NCBI GenBank assembly: GCA_024402135.1
Contig: JAKSJN010000009.1
Location: forward strand, 1 to 64,000
Direction: 5' to 3'
Source of the DNA: Bacteroidales bacterium
GTDB lineage: Bacteria; Bacteroidota; Bacteroidia; Bacteroidales; UBA932
DNA: 64,000 nt
The translations under genes and the position numbers were made by a program. Every line of letters starts with the position of its first letter. Positions within the stretch are counted from its first letter, which is position 1. A model generated the notes under the pieces. That model was not told the origin of the DNA and ran no database searches. It worked only from the letters and a program-made list of their open reading frames with translations. Shown one piece after another: positions 54,536 to 62,257 of this stretch.

Positions 54536-55555
54536 TCAATCTATTGGATAGTTCAGGATTTCAAGTTCTTCAGCAGTATAGAGTAACTTGTCGGTCGATC
54601 CAGGGCTTACGCGTGAAACTGCGACAAAGAGTATCAGCGCGGCTGCGACGGTTCCGATAGTGGCCAAGGTAGCCGCTATGGCCGTGCGGGCCCACTGAGG
54701 CATCGGCTTCCTGATTTTTTCCGGCCTAGGTTCCGGTTTGACAGGTTCGGACTTGACAGGTTCGGACTTGACAGGTTCGGTTTTGACTGGTTCTTCCTTT
54801 ACAGGTTCCACTTTGACCGATTCCGGGATGGTTGGTTCCGGGATAGCCGGTTCTGGGATAATTGGCTCCTGAGCCTTTACTTCCTCTGAAGGTTTTACCT
54901 CTACAGCCTGGACTGGTTCCGGAACGATTGAATCTTCCTTTGATGGTACATCTTCCACAGTCTGGACTGGTTCCGGAAGTTCCGGTTCCGGCAATGATAC
55001 TGATTTTATTTCTGGTTCTGTTACAGGCTCAGAAGGGGCAGAGACAGGTTCAGAAGGAGCCACTACTGCGGATGCAGCGGCAAGCATGTCTCCGAGGGAC
55101 TCGACCGCCGAAGCGATTTCCTCTGCTGTCTCTTCGTGAGTCTTCAGGGATAGAGACTTCATCCAGAAACCTTCAGGGTAGATATTCAGATTCTCGTCGG
55201 GGACGAAAAAAAAGTTATTTTCTCGAGTTGCCCTGAGACGTCCAAGACCAGGAAATACTACGGTCTTCTTTTCAATGAGATTCTCTTTCAGTTCGCCAAG
55301 GAACTTTCCAAGAATAGACGCCGCATCTTTCGGTGCAAGGCGGTTGCTGTCAGCGTAGAGGTCGACCAGAAGCGTGTCGTTCTCCTGCTTCTGGCGGAAA
55401 CTGAGGCGCCGATATGGCGGATTGATGGTGTATCCCTTGTCCGAAAAGGACGCAGGAACCATCTCAGCCACGAATACGCCAAGCCCAGGCAGCGACACTT
55501 CGTCGTTGTCGAGGATCAGTTCCGCAACCATTTTTGATAGAAGATCGATATTCAT
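54536..55555 (-). CDS. HU-CCDC81-like membrane protein
   Basis: About 339 residues. Two N-terminal HU-like halves (LLSKMVAELILDNDEVSLPGLGVF and 'LGKFLGELKENLIEKKTVVFPGLGRL') are the bacterial HU-CCDC81 pair. A Pro/Glu/Val-rich linker with repeated 'EPVKSEPVK' units (about 165-285) leads to a membrane span (TAIAATLATIGTVAAALILF) and a short tail of about 25 residues. Other members end in a periplasmic SPOR domain; this one does not. ATG at 55555 fits the -7 box. Confidence 0.8.
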   Translation of the reverse strand: MNIDLLSKMVAELILDNDEVSLPGLGVFVAEMVPASFSDKGYTINPPYRRLSFRQKQENDTLLVDLYADSNRLAPKDAASILGKFLGELKENLIEKKTVVFPGLGRLRATRENNFFFVPDENLNIYPEGFWMKSLSLKTHEETAEEIASAVESLGDMLAAASAVVAPSEPVSAPSEPVTEPEIKSVSLPEPELPEPVQTVEDVPSKEDSIVPEPVQAVEVKPSEEVKAQEPIIPEPAIPEPTIPESVKVEPVKEEPVKTEPVKSEPVKSEPVKPEPRPEKIRKPMPQWARTAIAATLATIGTVAAALILFVAVSRVSPGSTDKLLYTAEELEILNYPID

Positions 55556-55581
55556 AAGTTTGAGCAAATTTTGTTAACTTA

Positions 55582-55589
55582 CAAATATA
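55582..55589 (-). promoter_or_regulatory. -7 box of the HU-CCDC81-like gene
   Basis: TATATTTG on the minus strand, 27 bases before ATG; it probably drives the whole set down to the Ser-rich protein. Confidence 0.6.
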
Positions 55590-55665
55590 GTTATTTTCGG
55601 CAATAATCTCCACCGGAAGACAGGTACTGAACGGGTTACAGAACCCAGCAGCATACACGAAAAAA

Positions 55666-55687
55666 GCGGGCGACTTTCGTCGTCCGC
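55666..55687 (-). terminator. Terminator of tRNA-Asn
   Basis: GCGGGCGAC/GTCGTCCGC (one G-T pair), TTTC loop, followed by six T in minus direction. Confidence 0.8.
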
Positions 55688-55692
55688 TTTCG

Positions 55693-55766
55693 CTCCCCTT
55701 CTAGGACTTGAACCTAGGACCCCCTGATTAACAGTCAGGTGCTCTAACCAACTGAGCTAAAGAGGA
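55693..55766 (-). tRNA. tRNA-Asn(GTT)
   Basis: Cloverleaf on the minus strand: acceptor TCCTCTT/AAGGGGA, anticodon loop CTGTTAA giving GTT, T-arm GGTTCAAGTCC, discriminator G. CCA not encoded. Confidence 0.95.
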
Positions 55767-55786
55767 ATGTTTTCCTTTCGGGATTG

Positions 55787-55817
55787 CAAAGGTAGCAAGG
55801 AATTTTTATTCTGCAAA
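55787..55817 (-). promoter_or_regulatory. Promoter of tRNA-Asn
   Basis: TACCTTTG (55787-55794) and TTTG (55814-55817) on the minus strand with a 19-base spacer. Confidence 0.8.
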
Positions 55818-55841
55818 CTTTTTGAACATTTTTTTCAAAAA

Positions 55842-56324
55842 TTATTGCTCAGGATAATGCAGGTTCTCCTCCGTAATGTTCTCTAGCACCTCGTGAAGAT
55901 ACTTTGAGGACTCCCATTTTGCCATCGGCAGATCGTGAAGAAGCCAGTTTCCGCAATCCTTTGGCGCAGCACCCGGGACTTCTCCGTCAAACTCGGCCAC
56001 AAAACGGAATGTATCCTGCATAAGTTTCACTATGTCAGACGATTCAAGATCGCCACGCATAAGAAGATAATTACCCGTAAGGCAACCCATAGGACCCCAG
56101 TAGACAATCCTGTCCGCCCATTCGGGATCGTTGCGGAGATAGGTCGCCGCAAGGTGTTCTATGGTATGTATCGCGCCCTGACCGAGAGCCGGTTCACGGT
56201 TTGGCTCCTTCATCCGGATGTCGAATGTTGTGACGACCTCTCCCCCGACATTGTCTTTGCGTGAGACATATATTCCTCTCTTGAGTCTTATATGATCGAT
56301 GGTAAAACTTGGTATCTTTTTCAT
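55842..56324 (-). CDS. luxS: S-ribosylhomocysteine lyase
   Basis: 160 residues. Metal motif HTIEH (His53, Glu56, His57) and Cys123 (KDCGNW) as the third ligand; catalytic Cys81 in MGCLTGNY. It splits S-ribosylhomocysteine into homocysteine and DPD, the precursor of AI-2, in the methyl cycle. ATG 56324 is chosen because the longer frame starts upstream of the -7 box. No Pfs gene is beside it. Confidence 0.96.
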   Translation of the reverse strand: MKKIPSFTIDHIRLKRGIYVSRKDNVGGEVVTTFDIRMKEPNREPALGQGAIHTIEHLAATYLRNDPEWADRIVYWGPMGCLTGNYLLMRGDLESSDIVKLMQDTFRFVAEFDGEVPGAAPKDCGNWLLHDLPMAKWESSKYLHEVLENITEENLHYPEQ

Positions 56325-56342
56325 CTTGTTGTCTTTTCCACA

Positions 56343-56350
56343 CAAATATA
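56343..56350 (-). promoter_or_regulatory. -7 box of luxS
   Basis: TATATTTG on the minus strand, 19 bases before ATG, directly after the tRNA-Pro terminator. Confidence 0.65.
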
Positions 56351-56356
56351 ATAAAA

Positions 56357-56383
56357 AAAGGAGCAACGGATACGTGCTCCTTT
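56357..56383 (-). terminator. Terminator of tRNA-Pro
   Basis: AAAGGAGCA/TGCTCCTTT followed by seven T in minus direction, two bases past the tRNA end. Confidence 0.85.
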
Positions 56384-56384
56384 G

Positions 56385-56457
56385 TCGGGATGATCCGACT
56401 CGAACGGACGACCCCTACGTCCCGAACGTAGTGCGCTACCAACTGCGCTACATCCCG
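56385..56457 (-). tRNA. tRNA-Pro(CGG)
   Basis: Acceptor CGGGATG/CATCCCG, anticodon arm CTACG-TTCGGGA-CGTAG giving CGG, T-arm CGTTCGAGTC, discriminator A. It has no obvious promoter of its own and follows the rpsT terminator by eight bases. Confidence 0.95.
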
Positions 56458-56464
56458 AAAAAAA

Positions 56465-56488
56465 GAGGCTGCTTTTTCAAGCAGCCCT
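56465..56488 (-). terminator. Terminator-like hairpin after rpsT
   Basis: GGCTGC/GCAGCC hairpin and a T-run in minus direction, between rpsT and tRNA-Pro. If efficient it would cut off tRNA-Pro, so read-through or processing is likely. Confidence 0.65.
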
Positions 56489-56495
56489 TAATTCC

Positions 56496-56750
56496 TTAGG
56501 CAAGTTTGTTGATGTAAACTGCGATACCGCTCTTGAGGTTTGCTGCCTTGTTCTTGTGGATAAGGCCCATCTTTGCGAGCTTATCGATCATTGCATATAC
56601 CTTAGGGGCGTTAGCCTCAGCGGTCTTCTTGTCAGTGGTGTTTCTGATGTCACGAATTGCGTTTCGTGTTGTCTTTGCATAATACTTATTATGCAATCTG
56701 TGCCTCTCGCTCTGGCGGATGCACTTCTCTGCAGATGCGTTGTTTGCCAT
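56496..56750 (-). CDS. rpsT: 30S ribosomal protein bS20
   Basis: 84 residues, all-helical and basic: [20 protein letters not shown] at the start, then '[29 protein letters not shown]', the conserved bS20 end. It lies 24 bases after tRNA-Glu in the same direction and is probably transcribed with it. Confidence 0.96.
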   Translation of the reverse strand: MANNASAEKCIRQSERHRLHNKYYAKTTRNAIRDIRNTTDKKTAEANAPKVYAMIDKLAKMGLIHKNKAANLKSGIAVYINKLA

Positions 56751-56774
56751 TATTGTATTTTTTATTTATTATAG

Positions 56775-56846
56775 TAGTGGGTAGGAGAATCGAACTCCTA
56801 TTGCGGGAATGAAAATCCCGAGTACTAGCCGTTATACGAACCCACC
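56775..56846 (-). tRNA. tRNA-Glu(TTC)
   Basis: Acceptor GGTGGGT/ACCCACT (first pair G-T), anticodon arm CGGGA-TTTTCAT-TCCCG giving TTC, T-arm GAGTTCGATTCTC, discriminator A. Confidence 0.94.
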
Positions 56847-56881
56847 AGGCCGTTCCATTACGCATTTCTACGAATGGGTTG

Positions 56882-56889
56882 CAAAGTTA
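56882..56889 (-). promoter_or_regulatory. -7 box of tRNA-Glu and rpsT
   Basis: TAACTTTG on the minus strand, with a near -33 element (ATTG) 19 bases further up. Confidence 0.65.
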
Positions 56890-56928
56890 GCAATTATTTT
56901 TGGAATGACAATACCTTTTGAAAAATTC

Positions 56929-57924
56929 TTATTTATTCTTCCATTCGAACGAGTAGAGCAAAGACTCTACCTGACGCAGATACTGTCTCTTGTCAAAGCG
57001 TGGTGCGTAAACGAATGCTTCGCACACGATAACCTCCGAGCCGTCCTGGCTATACTGTGAATGCGACACGAACGGACCGCCCATGAAGTCGTTTTCCACC
57101 TCCCAGAAACCGCGGGTCTGGACGAATGCCCTGCCCTGGTAACGGATGGATTCGGTCGTGAAGGCGCCGATCTCTGATGTTGTCACATAGGTATTCTCGA
57201 ACATTCCCGGAATATTGTACATCATGACCTCGTTACGATGCGCACGGATTGCATCTTCCGAAAGATCCTTCTGTGGATCTCCAGTTGCCGGATAACGGTA
57301 CATCACGATCGACTGGTTGGTGTACTGGCGTTCATCGGCAATCCAGATGAAGTCCTCGGTAGCCTTCTTGAGCTTGTATCCTGTAGGGAAATGTGGAGCG
57401 CCGCCGAATATGCTGCTTGCCTGGGTATAGAGTTCCCTCTCTTCATAAAGCATGGTGTTGCGGATGACACGGTCACGTTCAGCCTGCTCAAGAGCTGAAG
57501 TCATAAGCTGAGCCTCGTCGGCAACGACCTTTGCAGCACCCTCGTCGGTAAACGCCGAGATCTGGAGCACGATCTGTGGAGCAGCCCATACATCATTGCT
57601 GATTGCAACGCCTTCCTTGCTTGCCTGCGGGTCGACATTGACGATGACGATGTTCCTGTGAACCTTGAAAAGGTCTGCAAATCCACCCGGAGCCACATTC
57701 ACAAGGGTATAGAGAGGCTCGCTCTGGGCAAGCCATGGACATTCATCTGCAAGGAGTCCACGGATTGCGTCTCCAAGGTCTCCGTCCCACTTTTCCTTTT
57801 CGATCACGACCAGGACCTCGCCAGCCTTGCCGCTGACGTTAGGGAGAAGCGCCTTGATGGTCTTCTTCGAGTTGCATGAGATGAGGCACATAGCCGCCAT
57901 CAGGAGAATCGCCAGTCTTTTCAT
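56929..57924 (-). CDS. DUF4837 family lipoprotein
   Basis: 331 residues with a lipoprotein signal (MKRLAILLMAAMCLISC). 'KAGEVLVVIEKEKWDGDLGDAIR' and 'FKVHRNIVIVNVD' then 'ERDRVIRNTMLYEERELYTQASSIFGGAPHFPTGYKLKKA' and 'TTESIRYQGRAFVQTRGFWEVENDFMGGPFVSH' are typical of DUF4837, common in Bacteroidota beside rseP/dxr. Function unknown. Confidence 0.88.
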   Translation of the reverse strand: MKRLAILLMAAMCLISCNSKKTIKALLPNVSGKAGEVLVVIEKEKWDGDLGDAIRGLLADECPWLAQSEPLYTLVNVAPGGFADLFKVHRNIVIVNVDPQASKEGVAISNDVWAAPQIVLQISAFTDEGAAKVVADEAQLMTSALEQAERDRVIRNTMLYEERELYTQASSIFGGAPHFPTGYKLKKATEDFIWIADERQYTNQSIVMYRYPATGDPQKDLSEDAIRAHRNEVMMYNIPGMFENTYVTTSEIGAFTTESIRYQGRAFVQTRGFWEVENDFMGGPFVSHSQYSQDGSEVIVCEAFVYAPRFDKRQYLRQVESLLYSFEWKNK

Positions 57925-57927
57925 ATC

Positions 57928-59265
57928 TTATCTTATTAATCTTACTATATCGTTACCGAATGCCAGGGCCATCAGCATGAGAAGCAGCACCATGCCCACC
58001 ATCTGCGCCCCGATGAGGAACTTCTCGCTTGGCTTATGACCGGTCACCATTTCACAGATGGTGAAAAGGATATGGCCACCGTCAAGGCCAGGAATAGGAA
58101 GCAGGTTCATCACTCCAAGCATTATCGAGAGCATGGCCAGTAGTTCAAGGAACTGATACCAATCCCAATAGCTAGGGAAAACCTGACCGATGGAGATGAA
58201 GCTGCCGACAGACTTGTATGCTCCAGTGCTTGGCTTTGCAACAAGTCTGAGATCGCGGACATAGCCCGCTATGTTGTCCCATGTCCTGGCGCATCCCTGA
58301 GGAATCGCCGTAAGGAAATTGAAACTCATTACGCGAAGGCCGGGAGTCTCCATCACGACCCCTATCAGGCCATTGGCATCCACAATCATACGGCGGGAAA
58401 GGGTATCCGCACCACGGAGGATTGAAGCGGTGATCTCCGATCCTGCCCTGGCGTCAAGCAGCGGTCTGGCATCCTGGACAAAATCGACCTTGATGCTGTC
58501 GATTGCAAAGATCCGGTCTCCATGCTGAAGATCGGCTCCCGCGTTCGGCGAGCCCTCTCCAAATGAATCAATCACAAAAGGAACCGCGAGCTGAAACATC
58601 CCGGAACTGTTCAGTATCTCCCCTACCCGGGCGCTGTCCATGTACAAAGCCACTGTATCTCCGTCACGAAGGACATTGACGCAGCGTACCGAACGGCGTA
58701 CAAGGTCAGCCTGGAGCAAGCCGAAATTCTCGGGCACGTAACCGTCCATGTCCAGGATACGGTCTCCGTTGCGGAATCCCATATCATATGACAGGTCATT
58801 CACATATATGGCGTTACCCTCATTCGCGATGTATGATTCTCCCCAGATCGAGAGGATGGAAGTATACGCAATGATGGCCAGGAAGAAGTTGAACATCACG
58901 CCTCCTGCCATTACCAGCAGGCGCTTCCATGCTTTCTTCGACCTGAATTCCCATGGCTTCGGATCCTCCTTGAGTCCTTCGACATCGAAAGATTCATCGA
59001 CCATTCCATTTATCTTGCAATAGCCGCCAAGCGGCAGCCAGCCTATGCCATATTCAGTTTCTGAATCAGCAGCTTTCGGAAAAATCTTCGTGAACCAGGC
59101 AGACTTTGAGCTGAACAGCTTCACGCCGTTGACATCGAAGAAAAGGAAGAACTTGTCGACCCTGATCCCGAATATCTTGGCGAATAGAAAATGTCCGAAC
59201 TCATGTATGGCCACGAGTACGGACAATGCCAGTATCACCTGAAGTATCTTGAAAACAACTACCAT
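57928..59265 (-). CDS. rseP: RseP-type site-2 protease
   Basis: 445 residues. Zinc motif HEFGH near residue 21 in an N-terminal span, PDZ-like middle region(s), and the C-terminal 'NLLPIPGLDGGHILF' carrying the second metal ligand. It cuts membrane-bound anti-sigma factors and signal-peptide remnants. Overlaps dxr by seven bases. Confidence 0.95.
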   Translation of the reverse strand: MVVVFKILQVILALSVLVAIHEFGHFLFAKIFGIRVDKFFLFFDVNGVKLFSSKSAWFTKIFPKAADSETEYGIGWLPLGGYCKINGMVDESFDVEGLKEDPKPWEFRSKKAWKRLLVMAGGVMFNFFLAIIAYTSILSIWGESYIANEGNAIYVNDLSYDMGFRNGDRILDMDGYVPENFGLLQADLVRRSVRCVNVLRDGDTVALYMDSARVGEILNSSGMFQLAVPFVIDSFGEGSPNAGADLQHGDRIFAIDSIKVDFVQDARPLLDARAGSEITASILRGADTLSRRMIVDANGLIGVVMETPGLRVMSFNFLTAIPQGCARTWDNIAGYVRDLRLVAKPSTGAYKSVGSFISIGQVFPSYWDWYQFLELLAMLSIMLGVMNLLPIPGLDGGHILFTICEMVTGHKPSEKFLIGAQMVGMVLLLMLMALAFGNDIVRLIR

Positions 59266-60416
59266 TTATCAATCAGTTCATTCGCCTTGGCAAAAACCTC
59301 GGCATTGGTCTGGAATATATCATCCAGAGATGGATCAGCTGCAAAAACCGTGCTCTCCATCATCTTCTCGGACACGGCTGCGATATCGTAGAATCCTATC
59401 CTGTCACGGAGGAAAGCCGCCACGGCAGCCTCGTTTGCCGCGTTGAGCATGCAAGGCATGTTTCCACCCTTCTCTATTGCCTCGAATGCGAGTGCGAGAC
59501 ATGGAAAGAGTTTCAGGTCAGGTTCATGGAACGACAGAGAGCCAAGGGTCGCGAAATCCAGCTTCTTGTTGTTCAGGCTGAGACGGTCAGGAAAGCTGAG
59601 AGCAAACTGAATGGGTTCCCTCATGTCGGGATGGCCAAGCTGCGCGATGACTGCGCCGTCCTCGAATTCTACCATGGAATGAATGATGGACTCAGGATGG
59701 ACGACGACATTGATATCCTTTGGAGTCATGTCGAAAAGCCAGCGGGCCTCCATCACCTCGAAGCCCTTGTTCATCATCGTCGCAGAGTCTATGGTGACCT
59801 TCGCGCCCATGTTCCAGTTTGGATGCTTAAGTGCTGAAGCCGCTGTTGCCTGTGCGATATGCTCTTTGTCCCAGGTACGGAATGGTCCTCCGGATGCTGT
59901 AAGATGTATGCGGGTCACATTGTTTCCCTGAGCTGCAAGAAGGCACTGAAAGATTGCCGAATGTTCAGAATCAACCGGAAGGATAGGTGCATTGTATTTG
60001 CGGGATTCGCGCATTACTATTGCACCGGCAGCCACCAGGGTTTCCTTGTTGGCAAGCGCGATGATCTTGCCGGCACGGATCGCCGCGAGGGTTGGAGCAA
60101 GGCCGCTGAAGCCCACCATGGATGCCACAACGATGTCGATATCGTCACCGGCGACCAGGCCGCATGCAGAATCGATTCCTGCGAACACCTTGATGTCTCG
60201 GCTCTGAAGTGCGTCCGCAACCTGACCGTACAGGGCCTCGTTGCAGATGACAACGTTCGCAGCATCGAATTCTATCGCCTGCTGGATCAGCAGATCACTG
60301 GAATTGTTCGCAGTTAGCAGGACGACTTCAAAGAGATCCGGATGCTGACGTACCACGTCAAGAGTCTGGGTTCCTATCGATCCGGTGGATCCAAGTATAG
60401 CTATCCTTCTTTTCAT
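59259..60416 (-). CDS. dxr: 1-deoxy-D-xylulose 5-phosphate reductoisomerase
   Basis: 385 residues. NADPH site GSTGSIGTQTLDVV at 9-22, 'ALANKETLVAAG', 'PVDSEHSAIFQCL' (metal/substrate loop), 'LTASGGPFR' and 'MNKGFEVMEARWLF'. It makes 2-C-methyl-D-erythritol 4-phosphate in the MEP isoprenoid path. Coupled to the M23 gene upstream (1-base contact) and rseP downstream. Confidence 0.97.
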   Translation of the reverse strand: MKRRIAILGSTGSIGTQTLDVVRQHPDLFEVVLLTANNSSDLLIQQAIEFDAANVVICNEALYGQVADALQSRDIKVFAGIDSACGLVAGDDIDIVVASMVGFSGLAPTLAAIRAGKIIALANKETLVAAGAIVMRESRKYNAPILPVDSEHSAIFQCLLAAQGNNVTRIHLTASGGPFRTWDKEHIAQATAASALKHPNWNMGAKVTIDSATMMNKGFEVMEARWLFDMTPKDINVVVHPESIIHSMVEFEDGAVIAQLGHPDMREPIQFALSFPDRLSLNNKKLDFATLGSLSFHEPDLKLFPCLALAFEAIEKGGNMPCMLNAANEAAVAAFLRDRIGFYDIAAVSEKMMESTVFAADPSLDDIFQTNAEVFAKANELIDKW

Positions 60417-61258
60417 CAGAAATTTATGAATTTGGTAGGGTCGACAGCATCGCCCTTGTACCAGAGTTCGAAATGGAGGTGGTCGAAGCCGGCAGAGCCT
60501 GAAGAACCGATAAGAGCAATCGGTGCGCCCGCAGTAACACGGTCTCCCGCCTTGCGCAGAAGCTTCTCGTTATGTCTGTATACCGAAATGATGTCGTTTG
60601 CGTGCTGGACCTGGATCACGTAACCGAAATCATCCATCCATCCGTCGAAGATGACCGTTCCGTCAAGCACCGACAAGACCGCAGAGTTGTCCGGAGCGCT
60701 GATATCCAGGAAAGGATGAAGCACAGGGTCGTAAGCCTTGACGATCGCACCTTTGAGCGGAACGAAGAAATGCAGACCCTCCATCGTGAGGTTACGTTCA
60801 TGTCCACCGATCTCGAACTGTTCCAGATCAGAGACTGTTTCTCGAAGAAGCGAGTCACGGGATGCGAGGTAGGCCTCGTCGGCTTCCGCCACGGCTGCCG
60901 ATGTCAAAGTCAGTATGCTGTCGATGCTCAAAGGTTCCTCACCATCAATGACGCGGAGAAGATTCTCGGAATAGAGTTCCCAGCGCTTGACGACCTGTTC
61001 AAGAGAGTCGGTACGGATAGCGTTCTGGACGACGGCACGACGAGCGTGACCGTCAGGATATCCTGGAATCGCCATGCGCAGCGGAGTGAATGCAAACAGA
61101 CTGAAAGCCAGGGCTAGAACAAGAACCGAAAGAGTGATCAGCGTCACGAAGATACCGACGCGGGAAAGCGTCAGAACCCTTATTGCCCTATGGGTTTCCG
61201 CATCTGTCACAGACAGGCGGAATACATTGACTTTTGGCTCTTTATTTTGTTTGGACAT
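60416..61258 (-). CDS. M23-family metallopeptidase, membrane-anchored
   Basis: About 280 residues. One span near residue 35-58 (VGIFVTLITLSVLVLALAFS), a coiled region, then the LytM/M23 domain: 'PLKGAIVKAYDPVLHPFLDI' (H-x3-D), 'SVLDGTVIFDGWMDDFGYVI', and 'GFDHLHFELWYKG' (H-x-H). It cuts peptide cross-links in peptidoglycan or regulates such enzymes. ATG at 61258. Divergent from ruvX by 22 bases. Confidence 0.9.
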   Translation of the reverse strand: MSKQNKEPKVNVFRLSVTDAETHRAIRVLTLSRVGIFVTLITLSVLVLALAFSLFAFTPLRMAIPGYPDGHARRAVVQNAIRTDSLEQVVKRWELYSENLLRVIDGEEPLSIDSILTLTSAAVAEADEAYLASRDSLLRETVSDLEQFEIGGHERNLTMEGLHFFVPLKGAIVKAYDPVLHPFLDISAPDNSAVLSVLDGTVIFDGWMDDFGYVIQVQHANDIISVYRHNEKLLRKAGDRVTAGAPIALIGSSGSAGFDHLHFELWYKGDAVDPTKFINF

Positions 61259-61276
61259 TCTTTTTCGGTAAATTTG
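61246..61276 (+). promoter_or_regulatory. Promoter of ruvX
   Basis: TTTG at 61246-61249 and TAAATTTG at 61269-61276, spacer 19. Predicted start coincides with the ATG at 61281, so the message is probably leaderless. It overlaps the start of the divergent M23 gene. Confidence 0.75.
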
Positions 61277-61280
61277 CACA

Positions 61281-61703
61281 ATGGACAGGTTAATCGGAAT
61301 CGACTACGGAAGAAAAAGAACAGGGCTGGCGGCCAGCGATCCGCTCGGCATCTTCGCGTCGGCACTCGACACCGTACCATCTGCAAAGATAATAGATTAT
61401 CTTAAAAAATACGCCGAAAAGGAGACCATAACCCGCTTCGTGGTTGGCTATCCGCTCAATCTTAACGGCGCCCCGGCAGAGGCTGCGGCAGATGTCGACG
61501 TGTTCCTCAAAGTGCTCAGAAAGGCATTCCCGGACATTCCGGTCACACTCGAAGACGAAAGATTCACCTCCGTGCTCGCCCACCGCGCAATGATCGACGG
61601 AGGAATGAAGTACAAGGACCGCAGAGACAAGAATTCAGTCGACAAGATCAGCGCGGCAATCATCCTCCAGGGATACATGGACAGAAATTCAAGAAACGTA
61701 TGA
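61281..61703 (+). CDS. ruvX: YqgF/RuvX family nuclease
   Basis: 140 residues, RNase H-like fold: MDRLIGIDYGRKRTGLAASD (first Asp), 'FVVGYPLNLNGAPAEAA', 'VTLEDERFTSVLAHRAM' and 'DKISAAIILQGYMD'. The family takes part in 16S rRNA end maturation and is also called a putative Holliday junction resolvase. Overlaps def by four bases. Confidence 0.94.
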   Translation: MDRLIGIDYGRKRTGLAASDPLGIFASALDTVPSAKIIDYLKKYAEKETITRFVVGYPLNLNGAPAEAAADVDVFLKVLRKAFPDIPVTLEDERFTSVLAHRAMIDGGMKYKDRRDKNSVDKISAAIILQGYMDRNSRNV

Positions 61704-62254
61704 TACAGCCAATATATCTTTACGGCTCGGAAGTACTCAGAGCCAAGGCCGAGGAAATCGACCTCAACGACAAGGAGTACATCGCAAACCTTCTCACCGA
61801 CCTCAGAGAGACCCTCAAGGTAAGCGAGGGTTGCGGCCTTGCAGCGCCTCAGATCGGTGTGAGCAAGAGGATGGTGATAGTTGACGGCCGCGAAATGACC
61901 GAATCTTACCCTTATCTCGAGGGTTTCGTTCGCGTGCTCATCAACCCGACAATCATCGAGGAGAGCGAAAAGAAATGCGAGTTCAACGAGGGATGCCTCA
62001 GCGTCCCTGGAATATACTGCGACGTTGTCCGCTCCGAGTCGATGACAGTAGAGTACTGGAACGAAAATCTCGAGAAGGTGACAGAGACTTTCGACAAGTT
62101 CGCCTGCCGCATGGTCCAGCACGAGCTGTCTCATCTTGACGGAGTGCTCTTCACCGACCTCGTTCCTCCTATCCGCAAGAAGATCATCTCGAAGAAGCTG
62201 CTGAACATCACAAAGGGCAAGATTTCGACCCATTACAAATCGAAGATAAAGTAA
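61700..62254 (+). CDS. def: Peptide deformylase
   Basis: 184 residues. Motif 1 GCGLAAPQIG, motif 2 EGCLSVPG (Cys99), and motif 3 QHELSHLDG (His141, Glu142, His145) bind the Fe2+ and catalyse removal of formyl from nascent chains. Length is typical for Bacteroidota. Confidence 0.97.
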   Translation: MIQPIYLYGSEVLRAKAEEIDLNDKEYIANLLTDLRETLKVSEGCGLAAPQIGVSKRMVIVDGREMTESYPYLEGFVRVLINPTIIEESEKKCEFNEGCLSVPGIYCDVVRSESMTVEYWNENLEKVTETFDKFACRMVQHELSHLDGVLFTDLVPPIRKKIISKKLLNITKGKISTHYKSKIK

Positions 62255-62257
62255 GCC

